A DNA stretch of 64,000 nt, from the NCBI RefSeq assembly GCF_001956585.1, contig NZ_MSRR01000034.1, forward strand, positions 1 through 64,000, read 5' to 3'. Every line of letters starts with the position of its first letter. The stretch's first letter is position 1. This stretch comes from Actinomyces naeslundii (GTDB lineage Bacteria > Actinomycetota > Actinomycetes > Actinomycetales > Actinomycetaceae). Made by a program: the position numbers and the translations under genes. This document shows positions 55,236-63,208 of the stretch, one piece after another. A model generated the notes under the pieces. The model worked only from the letters and a program-made list of their open reading frames with translations. It made no database searches and had not been told where the DNA came from.

Positions 55236-55337
55236 GGCGGGTCTCCGTTCCTGTGGGTCTGATTCGTTGGGTTGTCAGTGTTTTGGGGCGAGAGAGCGTG
55301 GTTCCGAAGGCGGGTTCGTCCCAGGTGTAGCGGGGAT

Positions 55338-55374
55338 GGTCGAGGCCCGGCTCTCCTGAGGCCCGGCCTCGACC
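55338..55374 (-). other. Intra-operon hairpin transporter-rhaI
   Basis: 10-bp perfect arms (55338-55347 and 55365-55374) directly after the transporter stop on the minus strand. Confidence 0.4.
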
Positions 55375-55383
55375 GGTTGGCGA

Positions 55384-56667
55384 TCACGCGTTGATCACGC
55401 GCTCTCCGTAACGTTCGATCTCGATCTCCTCCAGGCTCTTTCCCTGGGTCCTGGGGGCGCCGATCGTTCCGACGGCGGTGGCGACCACCAGGAATCCGAT
55501 GAGGATGACGCCGTCGATCAGCAGTCCGCCCGGGCGGGCGAGGATGACGGGGAAGATCAGGGAGATGAGGCCGGAGGCCAGACGCACGACGAAGAAGACG
55601 ATGCCCTGGGCCGCCGAGCGGTACGGGGTCGCGAACAGCTCGGGAGACCACACGGAGTAGAAGGCCTGCGCTGACGGACCTGCTGAGAGGCCCCAGATGA
55701 TCGTGTAGCCGAAAGCGGTCCAGGCGGCGTCGGACGGGCCGAAGACCAGGATGATCCAGGACGCGATGGCGAGCAGTCCGCCCGCCAGGTAGTGCCAGCG
55801 GTAGGGGATCCGGTCGACCAGGCCCATGAAGATGAACGTGGAGACGATGACGAAGCCCCAGGAGAGCATGGAGAACAGGTCGGTCTGCAAAGTCTCGTAA
55901 CCCATGGAGCTGAGGATCGTGGGCAGGAAGATCCCGTTCTGTGAGGCCGCCTGGTTCCAGCATGTGTAGATGACCGCGAGGAACACCAGGGCGGTGATGT
56001 TGACGCGACGGTTGAACAGCTTGCGGAAGGATGCCCACATCGAAGGGGGCTTGGCGTCCGCTCCGCCCTTGGCGGCCTCCCAGGTCTCGGACTCCTCAAG
56101 GCCGCGCCGGATGTACCAGGTGGTCAGGGCGATGACGACAAGGTGGGCGAAGATGATGCGGCTGCCGAGCAGACCCAATGGAGTCAGCGCCGCAGCCAGG
56201 CCGAAGCCGATGAACGGGCCGAAGGACCAGGCGAGCTGGGTGGCGCCGATGTGCCTGCCGCGCTGATTGGTGGGAGCGAACTCCGCGATATAGGTCCAGC
56301 CCGCGGGAACGGAGGCTCCCACTGCCAGGCCGATGATGATGAAACCGGCGAAGAGCATGGCCAGGTTGGTCGTGAAGACGACGACAAGACCACCGAGGGC
56401 GTAGAGGAGCAGGTCGTAGGTGTAGATGAACTTACGTCCGTACTTGTCACACAGAGGCCCGCCGATGAGGGCGCCGATGGCGGCGCCGAAGGCATTGGCG
56501 CTGAAGGCGGCCAGAAGGCCGGCAATGGTGCCGTCGTCGTCGGGGAAGTACGCCTTTCCCCAGAAGCCGAGTGATGTTGCGATCGCGATGATGGAACCGG
56601 AGTCGATGTAGTTCGACATGGAGACGGCGGCAGTCGCCTTCCAACCGGTTAGAGGGGTGCGAGCCAT
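55384..56667 (-). CDS. MFS sugar transporter, probable L-rhamnose permease
   Basis: 427 residues, 12 helices, sugar-porter type: CDKYGRKFIYTYDLL between helices 2 and 3, PAGWTYIAEFAPTNQRGRHIG after helix 4, and a central cytoplasmic loop with RRGLEESETWEAAK. Position inside the rha operon makes L-rhamnose uptake the likely job. GGAGGAGA directly before ATG. Confidence 0.88.
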   Translation of the reverse strand: MARTPLTGWKATAAVSMSNYIDSGSIIAIATSLGFWGKAYFPDDDGTIAGLLAAFSANAFGAAIGALIGGPLCDKYGRKFIYTYDLLLYALGGLVVVFTTNLAMLFAGFIIIGLAVGASVPAGWTYIAEFAPTNQRGRHIGATQLAWSFGPFIGFGLAAALTPLGLLGSRIIFAHLVVIALTTWYIRRGLEESETWEAAKGGADAKPPSMWASFRKLFNRRVNITALVFLAVIYTCWNQAASQNGIFLPTILSSMGYETLQTDLFSMLSWGFVIVSTFIFMGLVDRIPYRWHYLAGGLLAIASWIILVFGPSDAAWTAFGYTIIWGLSAGPSAQAFYSVWSPELFATPYRSAAQGIVFFVVRLASGLISLIFPVILARPGGLLIDGVILIGFLVVATAVGTIGAPRTQGKSLEEIEIERYGERVINA

Positions 56668-56709
56668 TCTCTCCTCCTTGAGAGATCTGTAGGTGGACGG
56701 AACAGGGCC

Positions 56710-57102
56710 TTACGCGAGGTAGAAGTACTGGGCAAGGATCTCGGGCGTACCGCCGTTGGGCTGGACGAAGTACTGGGCCATCTCCTTCTGCCAGCGTGTA
56801 TTGACGTCCTCGTCCTCCATCGCCCTCATTGCGGCGGCGGTGTCATCGGACTCGAAGTAGCCGACGACGAGGCCGTCCTCGGGTCGCAGGAACAGAGAGT
56901 ACCGGCGCCAACCGGCGTTGCTCAGAGCGTCGCGCATGTCCTGCCAGACGTGCTGGTGAACCTCGATGTACTCGGCCAGACGTTCGGGACGTACCCGGAG
57001 GAGGAAGCAGCAGCGCTGCTGCGAGCGCTGTGCCGTGTGATCGAGAAGCGTCGTGAGCTGATCCCGGTTGGCTGATGTGGAGAGTGAGGTGGTCGTGGTC
57101 AT
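56710..57102 (-). CDS. rhaM: L-rhamnose mutarotase
   Basis: 130 residues. RCCFLLRVRPERLAEYIEVHQHVWQDM, WRRYSLFLRPEDGLVVGYFE and RWQKEMAQYF are the RhaM/RhaU signature; the fold is a dimeric alpha/beta barrel that interconverts rhamnose anomers. An N-terminal 27-residue Thr/Ser-rich extension precedes the core. AAGGA before ATG. First gene of the operon, right behind the operator. Confidence 0.93.
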   Translation of the reverse strand: MTTTTSLSTSANRDQLTTLLDHTAQRSQQRCCFLLRVRPERLAEYIEVHQHVWQDMRDALSNAGWRRYSLFLRPEDGLVVGYFESDDTAAAMRAMEDEDVNTRWQKEMAQYFVQPNGGTPEILAQYFYLA

Positions 57103-57171
57103 CGAACATCCTTGTCCGTGAGAGGGGCTGTGAGCGGGGGCGGGGAACAGTAGGCGTGGGCCCGACTGAAA

Positions 57172-57215
57172 TGAATCGTTTCAATCAATGTAGCATCGCT
57201 CACTTGAAGTGGCAA
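57172..57215 (-). promoter_or_regulatory. rha promoter with LacI-type operator
   Basis: On the minus strand: TTGCCA (57215-57210), 17-nt spacer, TACATT (57192-57187), then the 12-nt palindromic operator TGAAACGATTCA (57183-57172) over the likely transcription start. This is textbook repressor-block geometry. The remaining 57216-57420 holds the regulator gene's leader without a second operator that I can see. Confidence 0.75.
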
Positions 57216-57420
57216 CCTCTGTTGGGATGGGTCTGCTTGATGGCCTCCGGTACCCGGTGCTGCGCGATCCAGGCCGATTTTCATGGGATGATGTCGCCGG
57301 CTCCCGTAGTGCCGGGCGGCAGGGGGCGATGCCATATGACTCAGAGCGCCGTCGCCATCGAGAGGGAGGGTGGCTGTGCTCGCGCTTCCGCTCAACCTAA
57401 GGGGTGCTGTGGGTACAGGT

Positions 57421-58428
57421 GTGTCAGTGCGTCCTTCCGTACGAGACGTCGCTGTCCGCGCAGGTGTGTCTGTGGGCACCGTCTCCCACGTGCTCAATCA
57501 TCCTGAACGCGTTTCTGAGGCGACTCGCAAGCGCGTGGAGGGGGCTATCGCGTCTCTGGGGTTTGTGCGTTCGGAGACTGCGCGCCGCCTGCGGGATCGG
57601 GGGTCGAGCGTTGTGGGGGTCGTCGTCCATGACGTGTCCAACCCTTTTTTCACTGAAGCCGCCCGTGGAATTGAGGATCGCCTGCACGAGTCGGGGTGCG
57701 TACCGATGCTGTGCTCGTCGGATGCCGACTCTGCCCGCGAGCAGGAGATCCTGTCTCTACTGGTCGGCATGAGCTTACGAGGCGTCATCATCATGCCCTC
57801 GGCTACGACGCTGGACAGACTCGGAATGCTCGTGGAGCGCGGTATTCGGGTAGTTCTCATGGACCATCCGCCCATTCCTGAGATGTCCACCGTTGTCGGA
57901 GATGATGTCTCAGGAGCTCGAGCTGCTATCTCTCACCTGCTGGAGATCGGCCACCGCAGAATCGGCTTCGTCAACGGTCCCCTCGCTATACGACAGGCGA
58001 AGGACCGGCACGACGGCGTCCTCAAGGAGCTCTCGGCGAGAGGGCTCGATCCTGCAGAGGTTCTTCAGGATGTCGAGTCCAAGGTCGGCTCGAGAAGCTT
58101 CGACGCGGCTTCCGGGGCGGCGGGAGCGGCCAGGCTCCTGGATGCTCCGCTCCCGCCGTCGGCGATCTTCTGTGCCAATGACCAGATGGCGATCGGTGCC
58201 ATGCGGGAGATACGTCGCCGCGGTCTATCGATTCCCGGCGACGTGGCCGTTGTCGGTTACGACGATATCTCGTTCGCAGCTGAGCTCATCACACCGCTGA
58301 CCAGCGTGCATCAGCCGATGCGTGAAATGGGTGCCGCGGCCGCCGATCTGCTTCTCGCCGAGGACGGGCGGGTGCGCAGCGAGACCTTCATTCCGACGCT
58401 GGTGGTCCGGGAGTCAACGCTCGGGTGA
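57421..58428 (+). CDS. LacI-family regulator of the rha operon
   Basis: 335 residues. HTH SVRDVAVRAGVSVGTVSHVLNHPERV, hinge and ligand domain with VVGVVVHDVSNPFFTEAARGI, IGHRRIGFVNG, SAIFCANDQMAIGAMREIRRRG and VAVVGYDDISFA. Divergent from rhaM, so it probably represses the operon and is relieved by rhamnose or a derivative. The start is uncertain: GTG 57421 and 57427 are close alternatives, and the frame is open back to 57370. Confidence 0.9.
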   Translation: MSVRPSVRDVAVRAGVSVGTVSHVLNHPERVSEATRKRVEGAIASLGFVRSETARRLRDRGSSVVGVVVHDVSNPFFTEAARGIEDRLHESGCVPMLCSSDADSAREQEILSLLVGMSLRGVIIMPSATTLDRLGMLVERGIRVVLMDHPPIPEMSTVVGDDVSGARAAISHLLEIGHRRIGFVNGPLAIRQAKDRHDGVLKELSARGLDPAEVLQDVESKVGSRSFDAASGAAGAARLLDAPLPPSAIFCANDQMAIGAMREIRRRGLSIPGDVAVVGYDDISFAAELITPLTSVHQPMREMGAAAADLLLAEDGRVRSETFIPTLVVRESTLG

Positions 58429-58499
58429 CTGGTCCGCTTCGTCACAGGCGGGGCGCCCATTGCACAGACCGATGCCGCTTAATCGTGCGAGGAGTGTGC

Positions 58500-58829
58500 T
58501 CAGGAGGTGGCGGAGAAACGGACGGCGGTGCCTGATGCCGTCACCATGAGCATGCCGTTGTCCGATCCCAGTGTCTCGTAGTCGATGTCGACGCCGACGA
58601 CGCCCTCGGCCCCGAGCTCCTGGGCGCGCTGAACCATCTCCGCCAGGGCCGTCTCCCGGGCCCGGATGAGCTCGTCCTCGTAGGTCTGAGAGCGACCGCC
58701 GACGAAGTTGCGGAACCCTGCGGCCATGTCCTTGAGGAAGTTGACTCCCGCGATGGTTTCTCCGCAGACGACTCGCAGGTACTGCGTGACGGGGTATCCC
58801 TCGACGGTGGGGGTGGTAGTGACGATCAT
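58500..58829 (-). CDS. ybjQ: YbjQ/UPF0145 family protein
   Basis: 109 residues. [51 protein letters not shown] and [14 protein letters not shown] match the YbjQ family, pentameric barrel proteins of unclear function. ATGA overlap with the sprT stop, so translation is coupled. GGAG before ATG lies inside sprT. Confidence 0.92.
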   Translation of the reverse strand: MIVTTTPTVEGYPVTQYLRVVCGETIAGVNFLKDMAAGFRNFVGGRSQTYEDELIRARETALAEMVQRAQELGAEGVVGVDIDYETLGSDNGMLMVTASGTAVRFSATS

Positions 58830-59425
58830 AGGCTGCTCCTACTCAATTTGTTGATCGGTGATGTCGGTGGTCGAGAGCATACTGTCCCGGAGTGCTCTGC
58901 GGGCTCTTCTTGCGATTGGCTCCGAGCCAGTCTCAGGAGGCGGCTGTAGCGCTCGCTGATCTCCTCGTGAGGGACGGGGTCTCCGTCGAGGCTCCAGGAC
59001 AGCAGGTGCTCCATGCTGAATCGAGCGGCGCAGCGTGAGCAGGAGACGGGCGAGCCGGGGCGACGCATCCGATCGACCTCGTGGCCCGCCGGGCACCTGC
59101 CCACCCAGCGTCCCCGTAGCCGTGGTGCCTGAGCGTCCACGAGTCGTCGGCCCGTGGCTCCCAGACGGGTCGCCTCGGCGGCCCAGACGGCATCGTGTCC
59201 GTGCTGGGGTCCCACGCGGGCGTGGGCGATCTCGTGCAGGATCGTCTCGCGCACCTGGGCCTCGTCGTACAGGAGCATGAGGTGACGGCTGAGAGTGAGT
59301 CGACGTCGTGCATGATCCGTCTGGCCGGCCCGGCGGCGCGCACGGTCGAAGCCCAGTTCCCAGTCTCCGACGCCGGCCTCCTCCATGAGAGCACGTGCCA
59401 GGATCAGGACGTCGGGAAGGTTCAC
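58826..59425 (-). CDS. SprT-like zinc metalloprotein
   Basis: 199 residues from GTG. Zincin motif [11 protein letters not shown] (His64, Glu65, His68), further His in [10 protein letters not shown], and a C-terminal zinc ribbon ([17 protein letters not shown]). The Spartan/SprT family includes proteases acting on DNA-protein crosslinks. TACTGT ends 6 nt before GTG. First of a two-gene unit with ybjQ, divergent from the lysozyme-like gene. Confidence 0.85.
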   Translation of the reverse strand: MNLPDVLILARALMEEAGVGDWELGFDRARRRAGQTDHARRRLTLSRHLMLLYDEAQVRETILHEIAHARVGPQHGHDAVWAAEATRLGATGRRLVDAQAPRLRGRWVGRCPAGHEVDRMRRPGSPVSCSRCAARFSMEHLLSWSLDGDPVPHEEISERYSRLLRLARSQSQEEPAEHSGTVCSRPPTSPINKLSRSSL

Positions 59426-59570
59426 GGCTCCACAGTATGCGCCGGTGGTCTCGTCGGGCTGGTGGCGGCGCCAGTGGTGCCGGCTGCATCTCGCAGACGC
59501 GTGCCGTCCCGGTAGATGCTTCTGAAGTCCGGGTGGTGGGCCGCGATGTGTCCCGCCGATATGTGACACG

Positions 59571-60707
59571 ATGATGTCGATGTCCCACCATCCCTCCAAA
59601 CGACGCTCGCGGGCTCCTCGAAGCGCCGGCGGCTCCGCCTCGTCTCAGTCCGTCCGCACCTCGCAACGTGCCCGTCCGACGGTGCCGCGCGGTACCGACC
59701 GCGCTCGGCGTGATGGCCGGAGGCATCATTCCGATCGGGCCCAGGGGCGTCCGGGAGGCGTTGGGCGCACCGGTCGCTTGAGCTCCAGCATCAAGCGCAA
59801 GCGGCCAGGTGGAGGCGGTCGAGTCCTGGTCTTCCTGCGCAGCCCTCTCGGTGTTGTTCTCAGTGCCTTCCTCGTCACGCTTCTGGTGGGCCTCATCGCG
59901 CTGCGTGCGGCCGGTTCATCGCTCAGTGGGTTGAATGGGCTCCTGAGCCTGGGGCAGCGGGCCTCTCAGGGGGCGACGAGCTCTGCGCCGGCCCCCTTGG
60001 TGCCTGACGCGAGCGGGTTCGACGTGGCTCACATCATCGACGACGAGGTCTTCTACAACGCCGACGCGATGACGCATGAGGAGATCGCTGCCTTCATCAC
60101 TCGGGTCAACTCCGGTTGCCAGCCCGGCAGTGACGGCACCGAGTGCCTGGCCTCCGCCGACTTCTCCATGCCTGCCCGTGAGGCATCCACCTTCTGTCCC
60201 GGCGGCATCGAGGCCGCCTCCGGTCTCAGCGCGGCCGATGTCGTCTGGGCGGTTTCCCAGGCCTGCGACATCAACCCTCAGGTGCTCCTCGTCCTCATAC
60301 ACAAGGAGCAGGGGCTGCTCACCGCCTCCGGTCGGACGCTCAGCGCTCGTGACTACGAGGCCGCCGCCGGTTACGCCTGTCCCGATCACGGAACCTGCGA
60401 CCCTCAGTGGGCCGGCTTCCCCTCCCAGCTCTACGGGGCGGCCTCTCAGTTCCAGCGCTATCGCCTCAATCCGGGGACCTACGACGTCGTGGCGCAGCGT
60501 CCGACGCGAATCGCCTACTCGCCCGATGCGCAGTGCGGCAGCGGTGAGGTGACGGTGGCGAACCAGGCGACAGCGGGCCTGTACAACTACACGCCGTTCC
60601 AACCCAACGAGGCTGCCGGAAGTGGTGGGGACCAGTGCACCTCGTGGGGCAACTGGAACTTCTACGGCTACTTCAAAGTCCTGTTTGGAAGTCCGACGTC
60701 GAAGTGA
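59571..60707 (+). CDS. Membrane-anchored lysozyme-like domain protein
   Basis: 378 residues. A basic Arg/Ser-rich cytoplasmic tail (1-85), one membrane helix (VVLSAFLVTLLVGLIAL), then an external domain: QACDINPQVLLVLIHKEQGL with candidate catalytic Glu246, GYACPDHGTCDPQWAGFPSQ, AALYNYTPFQPN-like ending and NWNFYGYFKVLFG. This domain recurs in secreted actinobacterial proteins annotated as hemagglutinin or muramidase-like; enzymatic activity is inferred. Start could also be 59574 or 59580. Confidence 0.7.
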   Translation: MMSMSHHPSKRRSRAPRSAGGSASSQSVRTSQRARPTVPRGTDRARRDGRRHHSDRAQGRPGGVGRTGRLSSSIKRKRPGGGGRVLVFLRSPLGVVLSAFLVTLLVGLIALRAAGSSLSGLNGLLSLGQRASQGATSSAPAPLVPDASGFDVAHIIDDEVFYNADAMTHEEIAAFITRVNSGCQPGSDGTECLASADFSMPAREASTFCPGGIEAASGLSAADVVWAVSQACDINPQVLLVLIHKEQGLLTASGRTLSARDYEAAAGYACPDHGTCDPQWAGFPSQLYGAASQFQRYRLNPGTYDVVAQRPTRIAYSPDAQCGSGEVTVANQATAGLYNYTPFQPNEAAGSGGDQCTSWGNWNFYGYFKVLFGSPTSK

Positions 60708-61132
60708 CGGTTCTCGAGCCGGGCTCGCGATCGGCGTCGTTTCAAGGGATATAAGGTATGGTGTGGTTCCAGTCCGGGGAGCGTAACCATATTGTCACCA
60801 AGCGTCATCATTTAGATGCGTTATTTCCAGCCTTCTCTCAGACAGCCTCGGCAGAGTCATAGTCACCGCTGAACGGTGGCGACCGTGAGGTACTGGGGAG
60901 TACCGCTGACCGGTGGCCGCCGAGTCTGGGCCACAGCCAAGGGAATGTGCTCGGACGTTTCAGTGAAGGAGGACCCGCTGCCGAATGGGAACCGGTAAGC
61001 GACCTCGTTGCGAAGGGCCCGGCCCGGTAGATCAACCGGGGCGGGCCTTCGCAGTGCCTGGGCGCAGGGCCATCCGGCCCGCGCCCAGGCTTCTTCCCGA
61101 GGCTCGTTCGGAGGGCATGACATGATGCGATC
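60708..61132. other. Structured non-coding stretch, candidate RNA
   Basis: 425 nt without a convincing gene. A 15-nt direct repeat ACCGCTGANCGGTGG (60865-60879 and 60902-60916) brackets a GGTACT-GGGG-AGTACC hairpin, then AAGGAGGA near 60966 and two more hairpins up to 61089. A 46-codon frame from 60985 overlaps them but lacks a well-spaced ribosome site. It could be a small RNA or the leader of the cardiolipin synthase gene. Confidence 0.4.
61057..61089 (+). terminator. Hairpin with one bulge
   Basis: About 14 paired bases between 61057-61071 and 61076-61089, followed by CTTCTT. An imperfect hairpin (about 61010-61053) precedes it. May end the putative RNA upstream of cls. Confidence 0.45.
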
Positions 61133-62659
61133 ATGACGCTGCCGCCGGTACTGGCGACCACCTGGGTCGTTATCGAGTACCTCATCAAGATCGCCGCGCT
61201 GGGCACGGTTCCGGAGAACCGCCGCCCGTCGTCGTCGACTGCCTGGCTGCTGCTCATCTTCCTGCTGCCCCTGGTGGGACTTCCGCTCTACCTGCTCATC
61301 GGCAGCCCGTGGGTCCACGGCACTCGTCGCCGTCAGCAGCACACCGTCAACGAGATCACCCTCGACTACACCCGCTCCATGCCCGACTTGCCCAAGGGAG
61401 CCCAGCCCTCGACCTACCTGGCCGGAGCGCTGCGCATGAACCGCAGGCTCACTGGGCTGCCCTGCGTCAGCGGTGAGGTGGTGGCGGTTCACGCCGAGCC
61501 CCGCACCACCTACGAGGCCATGGCCCGCGCTGTTGACGCTGCCACCGACCACGTCCATGTCGAGTTCTACATCATGAGCTGGGACGAGGTCACCGACGTC
61601 TTCTTCGCCTCCCTGGAGCGCGCGGTGGCCCGAGGGGTCACGGTGCGCCTCCTGCTGGACCACCTGGGCAGCCGCAAGTACCCCGGCTGGAAGCAGTTCT
61701 GCCAGCGCATGACCGACGCCGGCATCCGCTGGCGGCTCATGATGCCGCTGCTGCCGCTCAAACGGCGCTGGCGTCGCCCGGACCTGCGCAATCACCGCAA
61801 GATCCTGGTCATCGACGGGGAGAAGGCCTTCATCGGCAGCCACAACGTCATCGACCCCAGCTACCGGACTCGACGCAACGTGCGGGCCGGGCGCCGCTGG
61901 GAGGACCTGTCGGTCGAGGTCACCGGCGAGATCGTCCTGGAGGCCCAGGCCGTTTTCGCCATGGACTGGTACTTCGAGGCCGGCGAGCAGCTCGAGGCCT
62001 TCGACCTGGCGCTGGGCACTCCGCTGGAGACCCTGCCGGAGATGGCCGGGCTTCCGGGGATCCTGGTGGGGACACCGGCTCCGAGGCCGGGGCGGCCCGA
62101 CGCCGTCGTCAACGCCATGCAGCTCGTCCCCTCCGGGCCCGGCTACCCCACCGAGCCGAACCTGCGGATGTTCCTGGCCCTCATCAACGGGGCCAAGCGG
62201 CGCGTGTCCATCACCAGTCCCTACTTCATCCCCGACGAGGCGCTGCTGTCCGCGATGACGTCGGCCGCCTACCGAGGGGTGGAGGTCGAGCTGTTCGTGG
62301 GTAAGGAGTCCGACCAGTTCATCGTCAGCCACGCCCAGCGCTCCTACTACTCGGCGCTCCTGGCGGCGGGGGTGCGGATCTACCTCTATCCGTCGCCAAC
62401 CGTCCTGCACTCGAAGTACATGACGGTCGACGACGAGGTCGGGGTCATCGGGTCCTCCAACATGGACTTCCGCTCCTTCGCCCTCAACTACGAGGTCATG
62501 CTGCTGGCCTTCGGAGGGGACCTCGACGACCTGCTGCGCGTCAACGATGCCGACTACCGGGCCATCTGCACCGAGCTGACCCCGGAGGTGTGGGCCACCG
62601 AGCCCTGGTACAACCGCTACGTGGACAACGTCTGCCGCCTCATGTCCGCCGTGCTGTAG
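61133..62659 (+). CDS. cls: Cardiolipin synthase (phospholipase D family)
   Basis: 508 residues. Two N-terminal helices (VVIEYLIKIAALGTV, WLLLIFLLPLVGLPLYLL) then two HKD motifs: NHRKILVIDG with His221 and Lys223, and LHSKYMTVDD with His426. Makes cardiolipin from phosphatidylglycerol at the membrane. Preceded by the structured non-coding stretch; no strong ribosome site, so initiation context is unusual. Confidence 0.93.
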   Translation: MTLPPVLATTWVVIEYLIKIAALGTVPENRRPSSSTAWLLLIFLLPLVGLPLYLLIGSPWVHGTRRRQQHTVNEITLDYTRSMPDLPKGAQPSTYLAGALRMNRRLTGLPCVSGEVVAVHAEPRTTYEAMARAVDAATDHVHVEFYIMSWDEVTDVFFASLERAVARGVTVRLLLDHLGSRKYPGWKQFCQRMTDAGIRWRLMMPLLPLKRRWRRPDLRNHRKILVIDGEKAFIGSHNVIDPSYRTRRNVRAGRRWEDLSVEVTGEIVLEAQAVFAMDWYFEAGEQLEAFDLALGTPLETLPEMAGLPGILVGTPAPRPGRPDAVVNAMQLVPSGPGYPTEPNLRMFLALINGAKRRVSITSPYFIPDEALLSAMTSAAYRGVEVELFVGKESDQFIVSHAQRSYYSALLAAGVRIYLYPSPTVLHSKYMTVDDEVGVIGSSNMDFRSFALNYEVMLLAFGGDLDDLLRVNDADYRAICTELTPEVWATEPWYNRYVDNVCRLMSAVL

Positions 62660-62778
62660 CGGGAGAGGGGCGGGGATCTTCCGAAGAAGCGGGTCGGGAG
62701 AAATAGTCCTTGCGATCACATTATAGTGCCTGAGAAAGCCACGGCATGACGACCGGCTGTCACGAGTGGAGGTGCGGC

Positions 62779-62910
62779 GTGGAGGTACCCCAGTGGATGT
62801 GGGCCTTGTCATTCACATGTGCCTGTGTGGCGCTCGGAACGGGGGTCCGTCTGTACCGAACCAGGCGTTCCTGGATGCGTAAGTATCGGGACGACCAGTC
62901 CCGACGCTGA
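62779..62910 (+). CDS. 43-aa single-pass membrane peptide
   Basis: MEVPQWMWALSFTCACVALG opens a hydrophobic helix followed by a strongly basic tail (VRLYRTRRSWMRKYRDDQ). GGAGG lies 6 nt before the GTG and a perfect terminator starts 28 nt after the TGA, which supports a real transcription unit. Not recognised from any family. Confidence 0.45.
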   Translation: MEVPQWMWALSFTCACVALGTGVRLYRTRRSWMRKYRDDQSRR

Positions 62911-62938
62911 GCCGAGCGGATCAGCACGCCCTGACGTC

Positions 62939-62973
62939 GTCGGCCCCCGCACCGGGATGGTGCGGGGGCCGAC
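62939..62973 (+). terminator. Strong hairpin terminator
   Basis: Perfect 15-bp arms (62939-62953 and 62959-62973) around a 5-nt loop, after the 43-aa open frame. Confidence 0.85.
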
Positions 62974-63121
62974 TGTGTGGAACCGGAGAAAGCGTTCGTG
63001 AGATGCCTGAGATGGAGAGACGGAGAAAGCAGGCGCCGCAGTGATCGTTTCCTCTATGGCTCCAGGTTAGTTGCGCCGGACATCGGTGTAATCGTCCAGG
63101 TGGGCGAACGGGCCGCTGGCT

Positions 63122-63145
63122 CGTCTCCTCCTGGGGGAGGAGACG
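63122..63145. terminator. Hairpin terminator for the hrpA-like gene
   Basis: Perfect 10-bp arms (63122-63131 and 63136-63145) with a 4-nt loop, about 60 nt past the hrpA-like stop on the minus strand. The rest of 62974-63208 shows no gene. Confidence 0.6.
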
Positions 63146-63208
63146 TCATCGTGGGGATGACGCCTCATGGTGTACTCACGAGGGGCGCGAGGCGAGTCGT
63201 CCGTGGAA

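Noticed and set aside
60966-61052. c-di-AMP (ydaO) riboswitch
   Set aside because: Short matches such as GCCGAAT and GGAACCGG are suggestive, but the conserved core pairs cannot be assembled, and the downstream gene is cls rather than a wall hydrolase or osmolyte gene.
60985-61125. 46-codon frame upstream of cls
   Set aside because: The ribosome-site-like AAGGAGGA is about 12 nt too far away and the frame runs through two strong hairpins.
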